The notes beneath the pieces were generated by a model. It searched no databases, was not told the origin of the DNA, and worked only from the letters and a program-made list of their open reading frames with translations. The position numbers and the translations under genes are program-made. From Ampullaceana balthica (taxonomy: Eukaryota; Mollusca; Gastropoda; Lymnaeidae), in the NCBI GenBank assembly GCA_944989445.1, contig CALYLW010000136.1:866001-930000 (forward strand): a stretch of DNA of 64,000 nt. The letters are read 5' to 3'. Below are positions 24,201 through 37,900 of the stretch, one piece after another. Within the stretch, counting starts at the first letter, position 1. Each line of letters opens with the position of its first letter.

Positions 24201-27200
24201 TAATGTGCTATAAAATCTAATGTGCTATAAAATCTAATGGGCTATAAAATCTAATGTGCTGTAAAGTGAAACACTTACATATCCCACCATCGCTAAAATG
24301 ATGCCCGTTTCTAAAATAAATATACAAATTCTTCTCAATTAAACAAAATTCATGTCGAAAATATAATTGGAAGGGGAAATTATTACACAAGATTTCGAGA
24401 CTGTTGGAAAGTATTGCTTCCCTTGAAGAATTTAAAAAAAAGTTTCTCCTTTTAGTTCAGCAGTGCATTTGATAAGAGGAAAAAGGAGAGCTAGTTACTG
24501 CCGTTTAATTTTTAGTGTTCTCCACATGCGTTTTAACAATGAATGCTCCCCATATCCCGACCTCACCAACGAATTCTTCTGTTGCCAGGAATATGGTATG
24601 AAGAGTTGCAGAGGTCCCAGCCTGACGCCAAGCTTCAATGAAACACTTTGTAACCGTCTGCCCAGCACGGACGGGGACAAGAAATTCACTGAGAAGATGG
24701 TGCCCGGTTATACAGGTAAGAGGCTTCGGCCTTAACCCTTTAGCCTGCGGGATGACAGGTGAGAGTTAGAATTTATTACCACTTACCTGTCTTTTAATAT
24801 GACACAAGTTTACCTGTCTTATAACTTTAAAAGTTTGCCCGAGTGAGCGAACATTAAACACACACGTCCTTGAATTCTTTTATGGAAATTATTTTGGCCT
24901 AAAGCAAGAATTATTTCATGAGAATTTAGAATTTAAAAAAATAAATAATAATAATAATACAGACTCATTTTTTATGTCCATGCCAGCAGTTTTATCCACA
25001 TAATTTTTTTATTTTTTAAAGTTTTATTTTAAGAAGACACTAAATCTTTCGATTTCTTCTAAATTTAATTAAAATACCGGTTTGATATTTTTTTTTAAAG
25101 CTAATCAATCAGATGTTTTATTTCTTAAAATCCAGGAGTTTGATTCTTTTTACGAAATTCGACATGAGATGTTTCCTTCTTTTACACATCCCTGAAATGT
25201 ATTTTTGACATTGTGTGTGTGTTTTGTGTGTGTGTGTGTGTTTGTATGTATTTGTGTCTGTTTATGTGTGTGAGTGTGTGTGTTTCTGTGCACACTCTTT
25301 GCTTTATCAACGAAGCGCGTAATGAAAGATTAACATTGTAAACGTATTGCTAACTGTATGGTTATAGACGGAAACAACTGAATCTTACTCGCACATTTAC
25401 GGTTTATTTTGCGAAACTGAGATGTGGCCTTATTTCACTTTTAATAATCAGTCAAATTTCAAGAAACACCACCCCTATACAGGTAGAGCTTTTTTTGTTG
25501 TTTCTGTAATGTTCTTATCCTGTCGATTATTTTTATAGAAAAAGTTAGAAACTGATGACATACTGCAGATGCTTCATAAATCATTTTTATACATTTATTT
25601 AGAGATGTACTTAGATAGCATCCATGAAATACTTATGTTGACGGCAAAAGTCAGATTTCTGTATGAGACAAGACGCTGTTTAGAGTTCACGAACTAAACA
25701 CAAACTCAAGAATAAACCAGACGGCTTAATGTGTTCACGTCTTACATTTTTTTTTAAAAAAGAAAACAAACTAAAAAAAAAGCTTTAAAAAAATCCCCTG
25801 AGCATTATGCGAAAATAAAGGTTTGATTGATTACAATTTTTTTTAAATCTCAAGTAACAAACTATTTCTTGTATGTACATATGCATAATAGGCTTGGAGT
25901 AGTTTTATTGCAGAGATCTTTAAAAAAATCACCTTTTAATCAACATCAAGGCAAAAGTACATGTGCTGTAGGGCAATCTAATCAACACCAAAGCTATAGT
26001 CCGTGTGCTGTAACCCAATCTTCTTAGTGAAATAGTAAACGCACCGTGTGTGGTATTTCCCGTTTCGCAACTTGTTTTTCTTACTGTCAAGAGCAGTTAA
26101 CCAGTCTTTGTTTGGGCGCTGAATGTCTTGAACCTACGAGACGGTAATCAATAGAGGGAGATAACTCTTTGTTTTTTTTAAAAAATCTAGACTTTGATTC
26201 CGGTAGCGGAACCTTTTGTAAGAAAAGAAATGAACGGCCTTCCACCAGCACTTCACGTAGCGGAACATGACGTCATAAAGTGACCCACTGTTTTGATAGT
26301 TCACACGTTTAGTCTGGTAGTCACGAAAACAGCAATGACAACAACAATGACGACCACAACGATGACAACATAAACAACAACAATGACAACTGCATCATTA
26401 GCAACAACTACAGTAGTAACAACAATGACAGCAACTACAACATCATTCGTGGACTTTTTGTCAATTCGCGTCTGTAAGACCAACAATAATTTCCCCTGTC
26501 TACTTGGTTATCACCCTGTAACGAATGCTCTGAACAAAATCTTGCAGCAGGTGGCGCTCTTTAATCACACTGAGTTCTCAGAGGGAAGCCTCTCATTTGG
26601 GTTAGTTTCAAATTAAATGTAAGAAAGATAAATGGGGACTAGATTGTTGACTGAAGAAATTAGTGTTAATGTCCACTAAGAAATTATTGTATTTATTAAC
26701 AAATAATTATTAATTATAAAACTATATAATTTGCAATTGTCACGCAAGTAGAGTCTGTCAGTCCTGACGCTACTAATTTTAGAAAGCAGGGAAAACCAAA
26801 TTACTGCACCAAAGCATCAAAAGGTGTGCAAATTAAAGATACGCTGTAAAACATATTTATATGACGTCATTGATTTAGTTCATATAGTAATTTTGGAAAA
26901 GGGAACAATGTAAAAAGAGAATTTGATGATGGTTAATTATAAAATAATAAAAAAAAGGGGCGCCGTAGGCGCCCTGCAACCCCTATTATAAAATGATTTA
27001 TGTACATTTCAGAAAGTTTAATATTTCGTATTTATCAAACAAGGACAAGTTAGTTGGGCTTTTGAAAAAGTTCATCGCCGTAGGCGCCCTAAAAAAGTGC
27101 ATTTTTTAATAAAATAAATAGATTTCAGTTGAAAACTTCCGTCATTTTGACGGGTGTACGCTAGTAAACTATATAATTTGCAATTGTCTCGCAAGTAGTG

Positions 27201-30200
27201 TCTGTCAGTCCTGACGCTACTAATTTGGAAAACCAAATTACTGCACCAATGCATCAAAAGGTGTGCAAATTAAAGATGTGCTGTAAAAAAATATTATATG
27301 ACGTAATTATTTTCGCTCATATTTTAATTTTCGAAAAGGGATCAATGTAATAAAAACAACCCGTAAAAAACCAAGTTTTTGACTATAAATCCTTTATGTA
27401 CGAGAAGTAATTAAAAGAATGTTCATTATAATACGCAGCGCCAGACAATCCAGAAATACAAAATTGCAGTTGTGTCGTAAAACGTGTTTAATATAATGCG
27501 CACCGATCAGGAATATGTTTATAAAAAGAGTTGTCAATAAAATACGCACCTTATTGCGCGACAGAAAGGTTGTTCAATATAATACGCACCGCGACGCTCT
27601 ATCTCAAAAAATAGCATGATACATAGCAATAAATAAAATAATCTAAAAAATGAATAATTTAATTACGGTACATGCGATCGATCTGAAATTTTGATACATT
27701 GTTTTTATCATCGGTACGAAACTGCCTGCAAAATTTCAGCTCGCTATCTTGCGAGCAAGTGGGTTAAAAATCGATCAAAAGTTTTGGCGACAAGCAAGCA
27801 AGCAAGCAAGGTCGGCCGCAGACACCACGAGTTAATATAAAGGATTTAAAAAAGAGGATTTGATGATGGTTAATTATAAAATTTAAAAAACAAAGGGGGC
27901 GACGTAGGCGCCCTACAAGGGCCGTCTTAACGCATAGTCCCGTTGGGCATTTGCCCGGGGGCCAACGAGCATAGGGGCACCATGGGAATATATTTATTTA
28001 TATATATTATGTTAATTTATATTTTATTCCTTCGGGGTAGGGGCCCCACACTATTTCTTTGTCTGGGGCCCCAAATGGTGTAAAGACGGCTCTGCCTACA
28101 ACCCCTATTATAAAATGATTTGTGTACATTTCAGAAAGTTTAATATTTCGTATTTATCAAACAAGGACAAGTTAGTTGGGCTTTTGAAAAAGTTCATCGC
28201 CGTAGGCGCCCTAAAAAAGTGCATTTTTTAATAAAATAAATAGATTTCAGTTGAAAACTTCCGTCATTTTGACGGGTGTACGCTAGTAAACTATATAATT
28301 TGCAATTGTCTCGCAAGTAGTGTCTGTCAGTCCTGACGCTACTAATTTGGAAAACCAAATTACTGCACCAATGCATCAAAAGGTGTGCAAATTAAAGATG
28401 TGCTGTAAAAAAATATTATATGACGTAATTATTTTCGCTCATATTTTAATTTTCGAAAAGGGATCAATGTAAAAAGAGGATTTGATGATGGTTAATTATA
28501 AAATTTAAAAAACAAAGGGGGCGACGTAGGCGCCCTACAACAAGGGCCGTCTTAACGCATAGGCCCGTTGGGCATTTGCCCGGGGGCCAACGAGCATAGG
28601 GGCACCATGGGAATATATTTATTTATATATATTATGTTAATTTATATTTTATTCCTTCGGGGTAGGGGCCCCACACTATTTCTTTGTCTGGGGCCCCAAA
28701 TGGTGTAAAGACGGCTCTGCCTACAACCCCTATTATAAAATACTTTGTGTACATTTCAGAAAGTTTAATATTTCGTATTTATCAAACAAGGACAAGTTAG
28801 TTGGGCTTTTGAAAAAGGTCGGCGCCGTAGGCGCCCTAAAAAAAGTGCATTTTTAAAAATAAAATAAATAGATTTCAGCTGAAAACTTCCGTCATTTTTG
28901 GCGGGTGATACGCTAGTTTAGCATATTTATGAAAACTTGAATGAGTATTTAAACGCAATTTCCAACAAGGAATTTCCAATTTTTTATCAAGGGAAACCAT
29001 TGTAGATTACATTAAAAGGCGATTCAAATTAGTAATTCTGAAACTAAACACAAAATGACGTCATATCCCCTAACGCTACATCACACCAAGAATGTGTCAA
29101 TGTAATGCGCACCACGCAACAATCTAACATAAGCATTCACAAAGCGGGAAAATCCCATTAACTATCATTCTAGATTAAATTAAAAGTCATTTCAAATCAA
29201 TAATTATGAAACAAAACAAAAACAATAGCTTTCAAAAATTGCTTCTAAAATTACGGGAGTCACACATGTAAACATTTTTGAAACATTCCTTCTCCAACAT
29301 TGTTCTAAATATTATTAGCTATTGTTTGACATTTGTTTCAACCCGATAGATGCTATTGTTGTCGAGAAATTGACAAAATACTGATATTTTTTCGTTTTTT
29401 TGGATTTTCCAGGAAATCAAGTAAACCTTTTCGGTATTTTTGTTGGCCGTTGCACATCCTTTGGACCTCCTTAGCATATTTGCAAAAGACCCGAACACTT
29501 TATCTGGTATGGTTCAGAAGGATTTGCATGTGCAAGCGCTACAGACATTTCGAATCTATAAACGCAATTTTCCCAAGGGAAATTGCGTTAAAAATTGTTA
29601 TTCCCTTCATTGTCTCTGGTTGCGTAACTGCTCTTCAGTATAATTAGTGTCGAAGAGATTCGTCGAGGTTTGTTTTATTTTTTGTTTTCTTCCTCTTCTT
29701 TTTTCTTTAAAATAAATTTTAAGGGTTGTTGAGAATTTTGTTAATATATAAGATAACCAGAATAAAGAGTGTATTTTAAACAGCCCAATGAGATCTAGGG
29801 ATCTAGTATTCGAATATTAATTCACGTGATGAGGGAGATTTGATACTGTTCTGCTACTAATGTGGGTTATTTAAATTTATAATGTGTCCCAAGATTCGAT
29901 TTCAAATACATAACTGACCCCGACGATTTACATAACACAACCTTATGCTTCACAAGACTTCGCTGCTGCGCTGTCAAAATGTTGAAACAAATAGATTTTT
30001 AAAGAATGTTAAATGAAGCTTAAGTAACTTTTTTAACGCAAATAAATCAAAACTTTATATCAATGAGCACATATTTTTTTAATTATATATAATAACTTTT
30101 AATCCCAACAATGGTATTGCGCACGTGCAAGTTTGAGTTGCCAGGTTGAACTCCCACGTCGAGAAACCTGGCTAAAACTCAGAAGTTCAGTTCTAGTTGC

Positions 30201-31933
30201 ACAAATGTTTGTTCCATCTTTTTATCATAATTTGCTAATAGTTACGGTATATTTATATGGCGAAGAAAAAAAATTATTAAAAAAATAAATGAACATGTGC
30301 AAGGCACGCGTTTGAATCGGGATATGCTTTAATTTTGTGAGTGTTTGTGTCTGTATTATCTTTGTGAGTGTTTGTGTGGAGGAACAGAGAAGGGAAGTGG
30401 GAACAGGGTTTATTTTGGTGCATACAACCCGTGGGAATGAGAGGGCAAGGGAAAGAACTCTTCACAACCCATGGAAGGTAATCGGTGTAGACTTCACTAC
30501 ACAATTTTTGAATGGGTCGCATAAAACTTTTTGTTTACCAGTACAAGACAAGTGGGATGGTGGGACGAACAAGACAAGTGGGATGATGGGACGATCAAGA
30601 CAAGTGGGATGGTGGGACAAACAAGACAAGTGGGATGGTTGAACGAACAAGACAAGTGGGATGATGGGACGAGCAAGAGAAGTGGGATAATGGGACGAGC
30701 AATGTAGTAAAGCTAAATCCTGTGGGATCTACACTGACTAAATGCGTTTTATTTGGACCTGTAGTTGTGCTGCCTTGAACTCGGAGGTCGTTACGTCAGT
30801 GAGGCCGCCCACGAATTCTCCACAAAAAAAAACTTGTCAAATCACTGCGGAAATTGAGTACTTCGAATATCCGGGGATATACGGAGACTAATTCGGAGAC
30901 CAATTTCATAAGGTGTCCGGATATTCTGTGTGGACTTCTCACAACTGATAGTTTCCTAATTCCACGTTAGTTTGGGTCAGCTCTATGGACCTGACCAAGA
31001 CGAAAACTTGCTTTACAACTTTGTTATACGGAACATAGTTAACAAAACAATTGCAAAATGTGTTTTTTTTTGTTGTTGTGTGTGCTGAAAAAATACTCGT
31101 TCGAGAACTTTGTCTCAAATAATAACATGACGTAATGCGATATGACGCTTTCCGGTTTGCGAAATGACAAACGCGATTGGTTCGTGTGATTCTCGCATCT
31201 ACTTGAAGTTTGCATCGGAACCAAACAACGGTAGACGCCAGAAAATCACAGTTAATTGAACGGCCATGAATCTAGGATATCTGTTGGTGAAACTTAGCCG
31301 GGCCAGTCACGTGGCTGGCACATTTCCGTTGATCAGCAATGAAGCGGGATCCCAACCCCGAAATAAACACAATTCTCGAAGTCATTTCCAGGTCCGTATT
31401 TACTCCCGGGGTGAAACGAAATCAAATTAAAAGTTCGGCTTAATGACCGTGCAAAAACAACAACAAACCCGAACCCCACCCAACGACACCAATCCCCCCT
31501 CCCCCAAGTGAATTTTTTCCATCTCCACAAGCTTACCAGAAAACCAGACGATTGTTTTCCCGCCATGTTTACCCAGCAGACGACCTGTGTGTTCCAGATT
31601 CCGATGGATCACGTTCCATCATCTCTTTCAATTTTCGTGTAATTAAACCAACGATCCATCACCTCCAGCACATGGTTCGGGGGCCAGGTTACCACAAACC
31701 GGTTGAACGGTTGCCCTCCGCCCCCCCCCTCACACACACACACTTACCCCGAGGGTTTTAATGGAAACTTCCTCCCAATGTTAGTAGTCAGGAGAGAGTA
31801 TTTTATTTCACACTTGTCGGTTTGCGCAGACTCGATGTTTTGGGGAAAAGTAAATCAGGGACCCCCGCCCCATCAGAAAATGGTATGTGCAGTTGTGGCC
31901 TAATTGTTGGTTTGTTTGTGTGGGACGTGAAGG

Positions 31934-31967
<34 letters not shown>

Positions 31968-34900
31968 TTTGGGATAAAGGTGTGTGTGTGTTGTGTGTGA
32001 GCTGTGGTTATGGGGACGCCATAGTTCACGTAAGGCGAAATGAGAGCACTGGGTTAGACACTGTTGGTTGTTCTGGGCTTGTCTATGAGAGCACTGGGCT
32101 AGACACTGTTGGTTGTTCTCGGCTTGTCTATGAGAGCACTGGGCTAGACACTGTTGGTTGTTCTCGGCTTGTCTATGAGAGCACTGGGTTAGACACTGTT
32201 GGTTGTTCTGGACTTGTCTATGAAAGCACTGGGCTAGACACTGTTGGTTGTTCTGGGCTTGTCTATGAAAGCACTTGGTTAGACACTGTTGGTTATTCTG
32301 GGCTTGTCTATGAAAGCACTGGGCTAGACACTGTTGGTTGTTCTGGGCTTGTCTATGAGAGCACCGGGCTAGACACTGTTGGTTGTTCTGGGCTTGTCTA
32401 TGAGAGCACTGGGCTAGACACTGTTGGTTGTTCTCGGCTTGTCTATGAGAGCACTGGGCTAGACACTGTTGGTTGTTCTGGGCTTGTCTATGAGAGCACT
32501 GGGCTAGACACTGTTGGTTATTCTGGGCTTGTCTATGAAAGCACTGGGCTAGACACTGTTGGTTGTTCTGGGCTTGTCTATGAGAGCACTGGGCTAGACA
32601 CTGTTGGTTGTTTTGGGCTGTCTATGAGAGCACTGGGCTAGACACTGTTGGTTGTTCTCGGCTTGTCTATGAGAGCAATGGGTTAGACACTGTTGGTTGT
32701 TCTGGGCTTGTCTATGAGAGCACTGGGCTAGACACTTTTGGTTGTTCTGGGCTTGTCTATGAGAGCACTGGGTTGGACACTTTTGGTTGTTCTGGGCTTG
32801 TCTATGAAAGCACTGGGTTAGACACTTTTGGTTGTTCTGGGCTTGTCTATGAAAGCACTGGGTTAGACACTTTTGGTTGTTCTGGGCTTGTCTATATGAG
32901 AGCACTGGGCTAGACACTGTTGATTGTTCTGGGCTTGTCTATGAAAGCACTGGGTTAGACACTTTTGGTTGTTCTCGGCTTGTCTATGAGAGCACTGGGT
33001 TAGACACTTTTGGTTGTTCTGGGCTTGTCTATATGAGAGCACTGGGCTAGACACTGTTGATTGTTCTGGGCTTGTCTATGAAAGCACTGGCTTAGACACT
33101 TTTGGTTGTTCTCGGCTTGTCTATGAGAGCACTGGGTTAGACACTTTTGGTTGTTCTGGGCTTGTCTATGAAAGCACTGGGTTAGACACTTTTGGTTTTT
33201 CTGGGCTTGTCTATGAAAGCACTGGGTTAGACACTTTTGGTTGTTCTGGGCTTGTCTATGAAAGCACTGGGTTAGACACTTTTGGTTGTTCTGGGCTTGT
33301 CTATGAAAGCACTGGGTTAGACACTTTTGGTTGTTCTGGGCTTGTCTATGAGAGCACTGGGTTAGACACTTTTGGTTGTTCTGGGCTTGTCTATATGAGA
33401 GCACTGGGCTAGACACTGTTGATTGTTCTGGGCTTGTCTATGAAAGCACTGGGTTAGACACTTTTGGTTGTTCTGGGCTTGTCTATATGAGAGCACTGGG
33501 CTAGACACTGTTGGTTGTTCTGGGCTTGTCTATATGAGAGCACTGGGCTAGACACTGTTGGTTGTTCTGGGCTTGTCTATGAGAGCACTGGGCTAGACAC
33601 TGTTGGTTGTTCTGGGCTTGGCTGGTTGTTGTATTGTTTGTACATTGTTGTATATGACTTCCAAGGTAACCAGACAAAACGACAAGTGACGAAATGACAA
33701 GTAACAAAACGACAAGCGACAAAACGACATGGGGAAAAAACGACAAGGTGGACAAAAATAGGTCAAAATGGGACAACGAAAAAAAAACTAAACAAGGCCC
33801 ATGATTTTGACTGAAGAATGTTTTTAGTTTTGGCCGCTGAGCCATTGAGTCTGACACCCGGAGTGACATGGTCACGGGGACTTCATTAAGGTGTTCCACA
33901 GTTATCTACGTTGTTTCTATGAGGCCTTGTCGTTTTGACACCTTGTCGTTTTGACACCTTATCGTTTTGTCATAGAAACGATTTCCAAGGCTTTTATCTA
34001 GCTTTACCAACTGGTACACTGGTAGGCTGGTCCCTGTCGCCTTATCTTATCTTATCTATACAGACGCTCCTTCTATGCAGAAGATAGTTGCGTCCACAGA
34101 CCATGACAGATGATCTGTTGGCAAGTGATGCAGCAATCACAGGCCATGGCTTTGTGGGTTCCACGCATTACCCAGCCGCCTAACTACATGAATGTTAGGT
34201 ACCCATTCGGAGCGGGGTGACTCAGGGACGCCCTAGGCCCCAGGAACAAACCCTTGCCTTCACACGGATTCGAACCTGTGACCATCGGTACGACAGTCCA
34301 GTGCGCTGCCACTCGACCACCGCGTCAAATACGACCCAGATCAACGATGTTAATATTTTTATCAAAGGAAAACCACCAACGTTTTCTTTAACACTAATCC
34401 CAAGTTTTTACGACCTGCCAACTGTGTCGTCTGATATTATCACTATGGTATCATCAGAAAGAATAACTTTAAAACGACATTTTTTGTAATGGTCAAATCT
34501 TAGATAAATTGCAAGCCTAATGAGGTGTTTGCTATAATATATCAGGCTAATTTCTGCTGCTATTGTTGTATATCCTGCTTTATCCCTGGCTCTGTTCTTT
34601 TGCCATTGTTGTATCACCCTGTGATATTTTCCAATGTTATTGTATATCCTGCTTTATCCCCGGCTCTGTTATTATGCCATTGTTGTATCACCCTGTGCTA
34701 TTTTCCAATGCTTTTGTTGTATCCCCCCACCAGGATATGTTCCACGGCTAATGTTCAAGTTTGGAGGCACCTATCGCCACGATTGCGACCTCAGCATTGA
34801 TAACTTCATCACCAAGCGGGACACCTACGCCACCAAACAGGAGGAACTGCTGCGCCACACCAGCGCCAACCCCAAGCTGACGGCCATCTCCTACGATCCT

Positions 34901-37900
34901 GACGTCAGAGATAAGATCAACCACTACAGAGATACGCACCCCAACCAGGCCGTCCTAACAGGTCAGTGGGGGGGTCCTGACAGGTCAGTGGGGGGGTCCT
35001 GACAGGTCAGTGGGGGGGTCCTGACAGATCAGTGGGGGGTCCTGACAGGTCAGTGGGGGTCCTGACAGGTCAGTGGGGGTCCTCACAGGTCAGTGAGGGG
35101 TCCTCACAGGTTAGTGGGGGGTCCTCACAGGTCAGTGGGGGGTCCTCAAAGGTCAGTGGGGGTCCTCACAGGTCAGTTGGGGGTCCTCACAGATCAGTGG
35201 GGGTCCTCACAGGTCAGTCGGGGTCCTCAAAGGTCAGTGGGGGTCCTCACAGGTCAGTGGGGGGTCCTCACAGATCAGTGGGGGTCCTCACAGGTCAATG
35301 GGGGGGGGTTCCTCACAGGTCTGTGGGGGTCCTCACAGGTCAGTGGCGGGGTCCTCACTGGTCAGTGGAGGGGGGTCTTCACAGGTCAGTGGAATGTGGG
35401 TCCTCACAGGTCAGTGGAGAGGGGTCCTCACAGGTCAGTGGAGGGGGGTCCTCACAGGTCAGTGGGGGTCCTCAAAGGTCAATGGGGGTCCTCACAGGTC
35501 AGTGGGGGTTCTAACAGGTCTGTGGGGGTCCTAACAGGTCTATGGGGGTCCTCACAGATCGGTGGAGGGGTCCTCACTGGTTAGTGGAGATGGGTCCTCA
35601 CAGGTCAACGGAGGGGGGTCCTCACAGGTCAGTGGGGGGGGTCCTCACAGGTCAGTGCGGGGTCCTCACAGGTCAGTGGGAGGGTTCTCACCGGTTAGTC
35701 GGGGGTGAATAATTAGCAGGGCAAATCAGGCATAAGGGAAATACATTTAGCACTCTTACGTCAGTTACATGTATCATTCTTACATTAGTTATATGTAGCA
35801 TTCTTACGTCAGTTACATGTAGCATTCTAAGGTCAGTTACATGTAGCACTCTTACGTCAGTTACATGTAGCATTCTTACGTCAGTTACATGTAGCTCTCT
35901 TACGTCAGTTACATGTAGCTCTCTTACGTCAGTTACATTTAGCATTCTTACGTCAGTTACAAAATAATAAATGTAGCATTCTTACGTCAGTTACAAAATA
36001 ATAAATGTAGAATTCTTACGTCAGTTACAAAATAATAAATGTAGCATTCTTTCGTCAGTTACAAAATAATAAATGTAGCATTCTTACGTCAGTTACAAAA
36101 TAATAAATGTAGCATTCTTACGTCAGTTACAGCTTTCAATTTTCATTTACATTTGCAATTTTTTAAAAATTTGATATCCATCTGAAATATAACACTATAA
36201 TCTATATAACAATATATTTTTGTGGGAGAGCGTAATACAATAATACAATCGAACTAGACCAGCTTGAATTAACAATACCTGTCATTATTGCACCTGTCTA
36301 TATCCGTCACTATTGACAGCTCATCACGAATTGCCGTCAGTCAGTTCTCTTCCCAACACAAAACACATGCAACTTTAATTCTGCCCCCCCCCCACTCGTC
36401 TCATAAATAAATACATAAAAGTAAAATAAATACGTGCATGTTTCTCCACTCATTCCTCCCAGGAGGCGGACGTCTCACTGGTAGGTGCGGGGATGCGTAC
36501 CTGCACCGGGTGCCACCAACCCTAATGACGCTTCTGCCCCTGGGTACACAAGGGCTTTTTATGACTCTCTGGAATAACAAAAATGACTCTAAAGTCTCCT
36601 GAATGTTTGAATACTTCATTTTGCTTGATTTATTTACCGAGACAGATAGAGCGGGGTGGGGACTGCAGTCAAGCTAGGTAGAAGAACAATGAGGTTATGT
36701 GTTAGCCCGAAAACAACAACAAAACAACAAACTTAATGTCAAAAGCCTGCCCCAGGGGGCCGTCCATAAATGACGTCACGCACCTAGGACCTAGGGGGGA
36801 TTGGGGTCCATACATTGGTGACAATGTGTGACGAGAGGGTGAGGGGGTGTTTGAGAAATGTGACGTGACATCATAACAGGCTACTTTAAATAAAAGTTCC
36901 ACTTAAATATTTGATTTTTTTACAAATTATTTTATGACGTTTAACATGGGCTTCACGCGTGTTTCGATATTAGAGTGCAGCCTTACACTAAATACACACT
37001 TAAGTGCCAAAAAAAAAGTGATTTGAAACATGCTCATTATCAAATAGAAAATACAGCTTTTAGGGGGGGGGGCGCAAAAGCTTTGTGACATTATATTGGA
37101 AGGGGTCTAAGTTTTTGTGACGAGGGGGGGGGGAGAGGGAGTGAAAAATCGGCCAAAATTGCGTGACGTCATTTATGGACGGCCCCTAAGGAACACACAT
37201 AAACAACACGATTGACGTACATAAAGAGAAAAACTTATCTAAGTTAAGTCCAAGGAGACATCAATATCTGATTTATCACCGCAGTAACTTTCCATTTACC
37301 CTATACAAAAACTAATTATTTACTTTTTTTTTACTGAGACTTTGCTCTCATCAAATAACTTACATTTCCTATACTTTAGTTATGTACTTATTAGTCCGAA
37401 ACACGTTTTTTTAAAAGCAACATATAATCAACATTAAAATATCTCTACACGGTAAACTAACACCAGCGCATTCACTTCACTTCGCCAGCCAACAAGCGCC
37501 CGATGAGAGAACCGCCGATCCCTGGATACCAAGGGTTCATCCCACGGATCCTGCCCACGGAAGTGGGTCTCGGCCAGAGGTACAGCCAGGCTACCAACAG
37601 CGGCCTCGACCTCTTCACCAGAGAGCAGACGCACCACAAGCTGGTCAACTCGTCAAGTCCGATCAAAGCTGTCACCCTCGACAAGTGAGTTATTGCTCCT
37701 GGACTGGAGTTCTTTCCCCTGGATTTGCAGCTATCGGCGCTACTTTTATTTCTGTCAGCCTCTTCCCCTGTCTATGCAACCTCCGTATTCCAAATAATCG
37801 TGACGAAAATCTTATGTTACGGACGCTCCATCTGTACAGAAGATTGTTGCGTCCTACGCTTATCTCCCATATTATGGTGTGACTAGTAAACTCCGGCCTC

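Larger units (their letters stand above)
16893..24588 (+). other. CIMIP2 intron 2 (7.7 kb)
   Basis: Contains four minisatellites (18353-18652, 23066-23222, 23574-23690, 23935-24265), a hAT copy (19015-20027), a foldback MITE (20274-20681), a SINE 3' fragment (21650-21715), and an inverted Helitron-like copy with an internal palindrome (22031-22480). The rest, including 16900-18290 and 20700-21640, is AT-rich with no recognised gene. Confidence 0.8.
27165..28286 (+). mobile_element. Helitron-like copy 2, carrying two insertions
   Basis: Begins immediately after the CTAG of copy 1 (TAAACTATATAATTTGCAAT) and ends CGCTAG at 28286. Its last part matches copy 1 closely; the segment 27072-27257 recurs at 28194-28379, 1122 bp later. 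It contains a family K insertion (27349-27850) and a GGGCCGTCTT MITE (27914-28094). Confidence 0.78.
24716..34733 (+). other. CIMIP2 intron 3 (10 kb)
   Basis: Holds a (GT)n stretch (25215-25285), a CAA/ACA-rich stretch (26330-26440), three head-to-tail Helitron-like copies (26720-28916), a family D repeat (28925-29610), minisatellites at 30540-30705 and 32040-33625, and the SINE at 34040-34326. I see no exon or RNA gene in 24720-26700 or in 29650-31900 apart from simple repeats ((CA)n near 31730, (TG)n at 31935-31966). Confidence 0.75.

Noticed and set aside
24463..24588. Upstream extension of CIMIP2 exon 3
   Set aside because: The frame is open, but only the acceptor at 24588 restores phase with exon 2 and gives a family-like sequence.
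29333..29647. A 104-codon frame in family D
   Set aside because: It lies wholly inside a dispersed repeat; the inverted copy at 45.4-46.1 kb does not keep the frame.
31934..33416. Repetitive frames of 15 residues on both strands
   Set aside because: The 45-bp minisatellite keeps frames open on both strands at once, which argues against coding.
34258..34326. A functional tRNA gene
   Set aside because: A and B boxes are present, but the head runs into a SINE body and the acceptor stem does not close cleanly.
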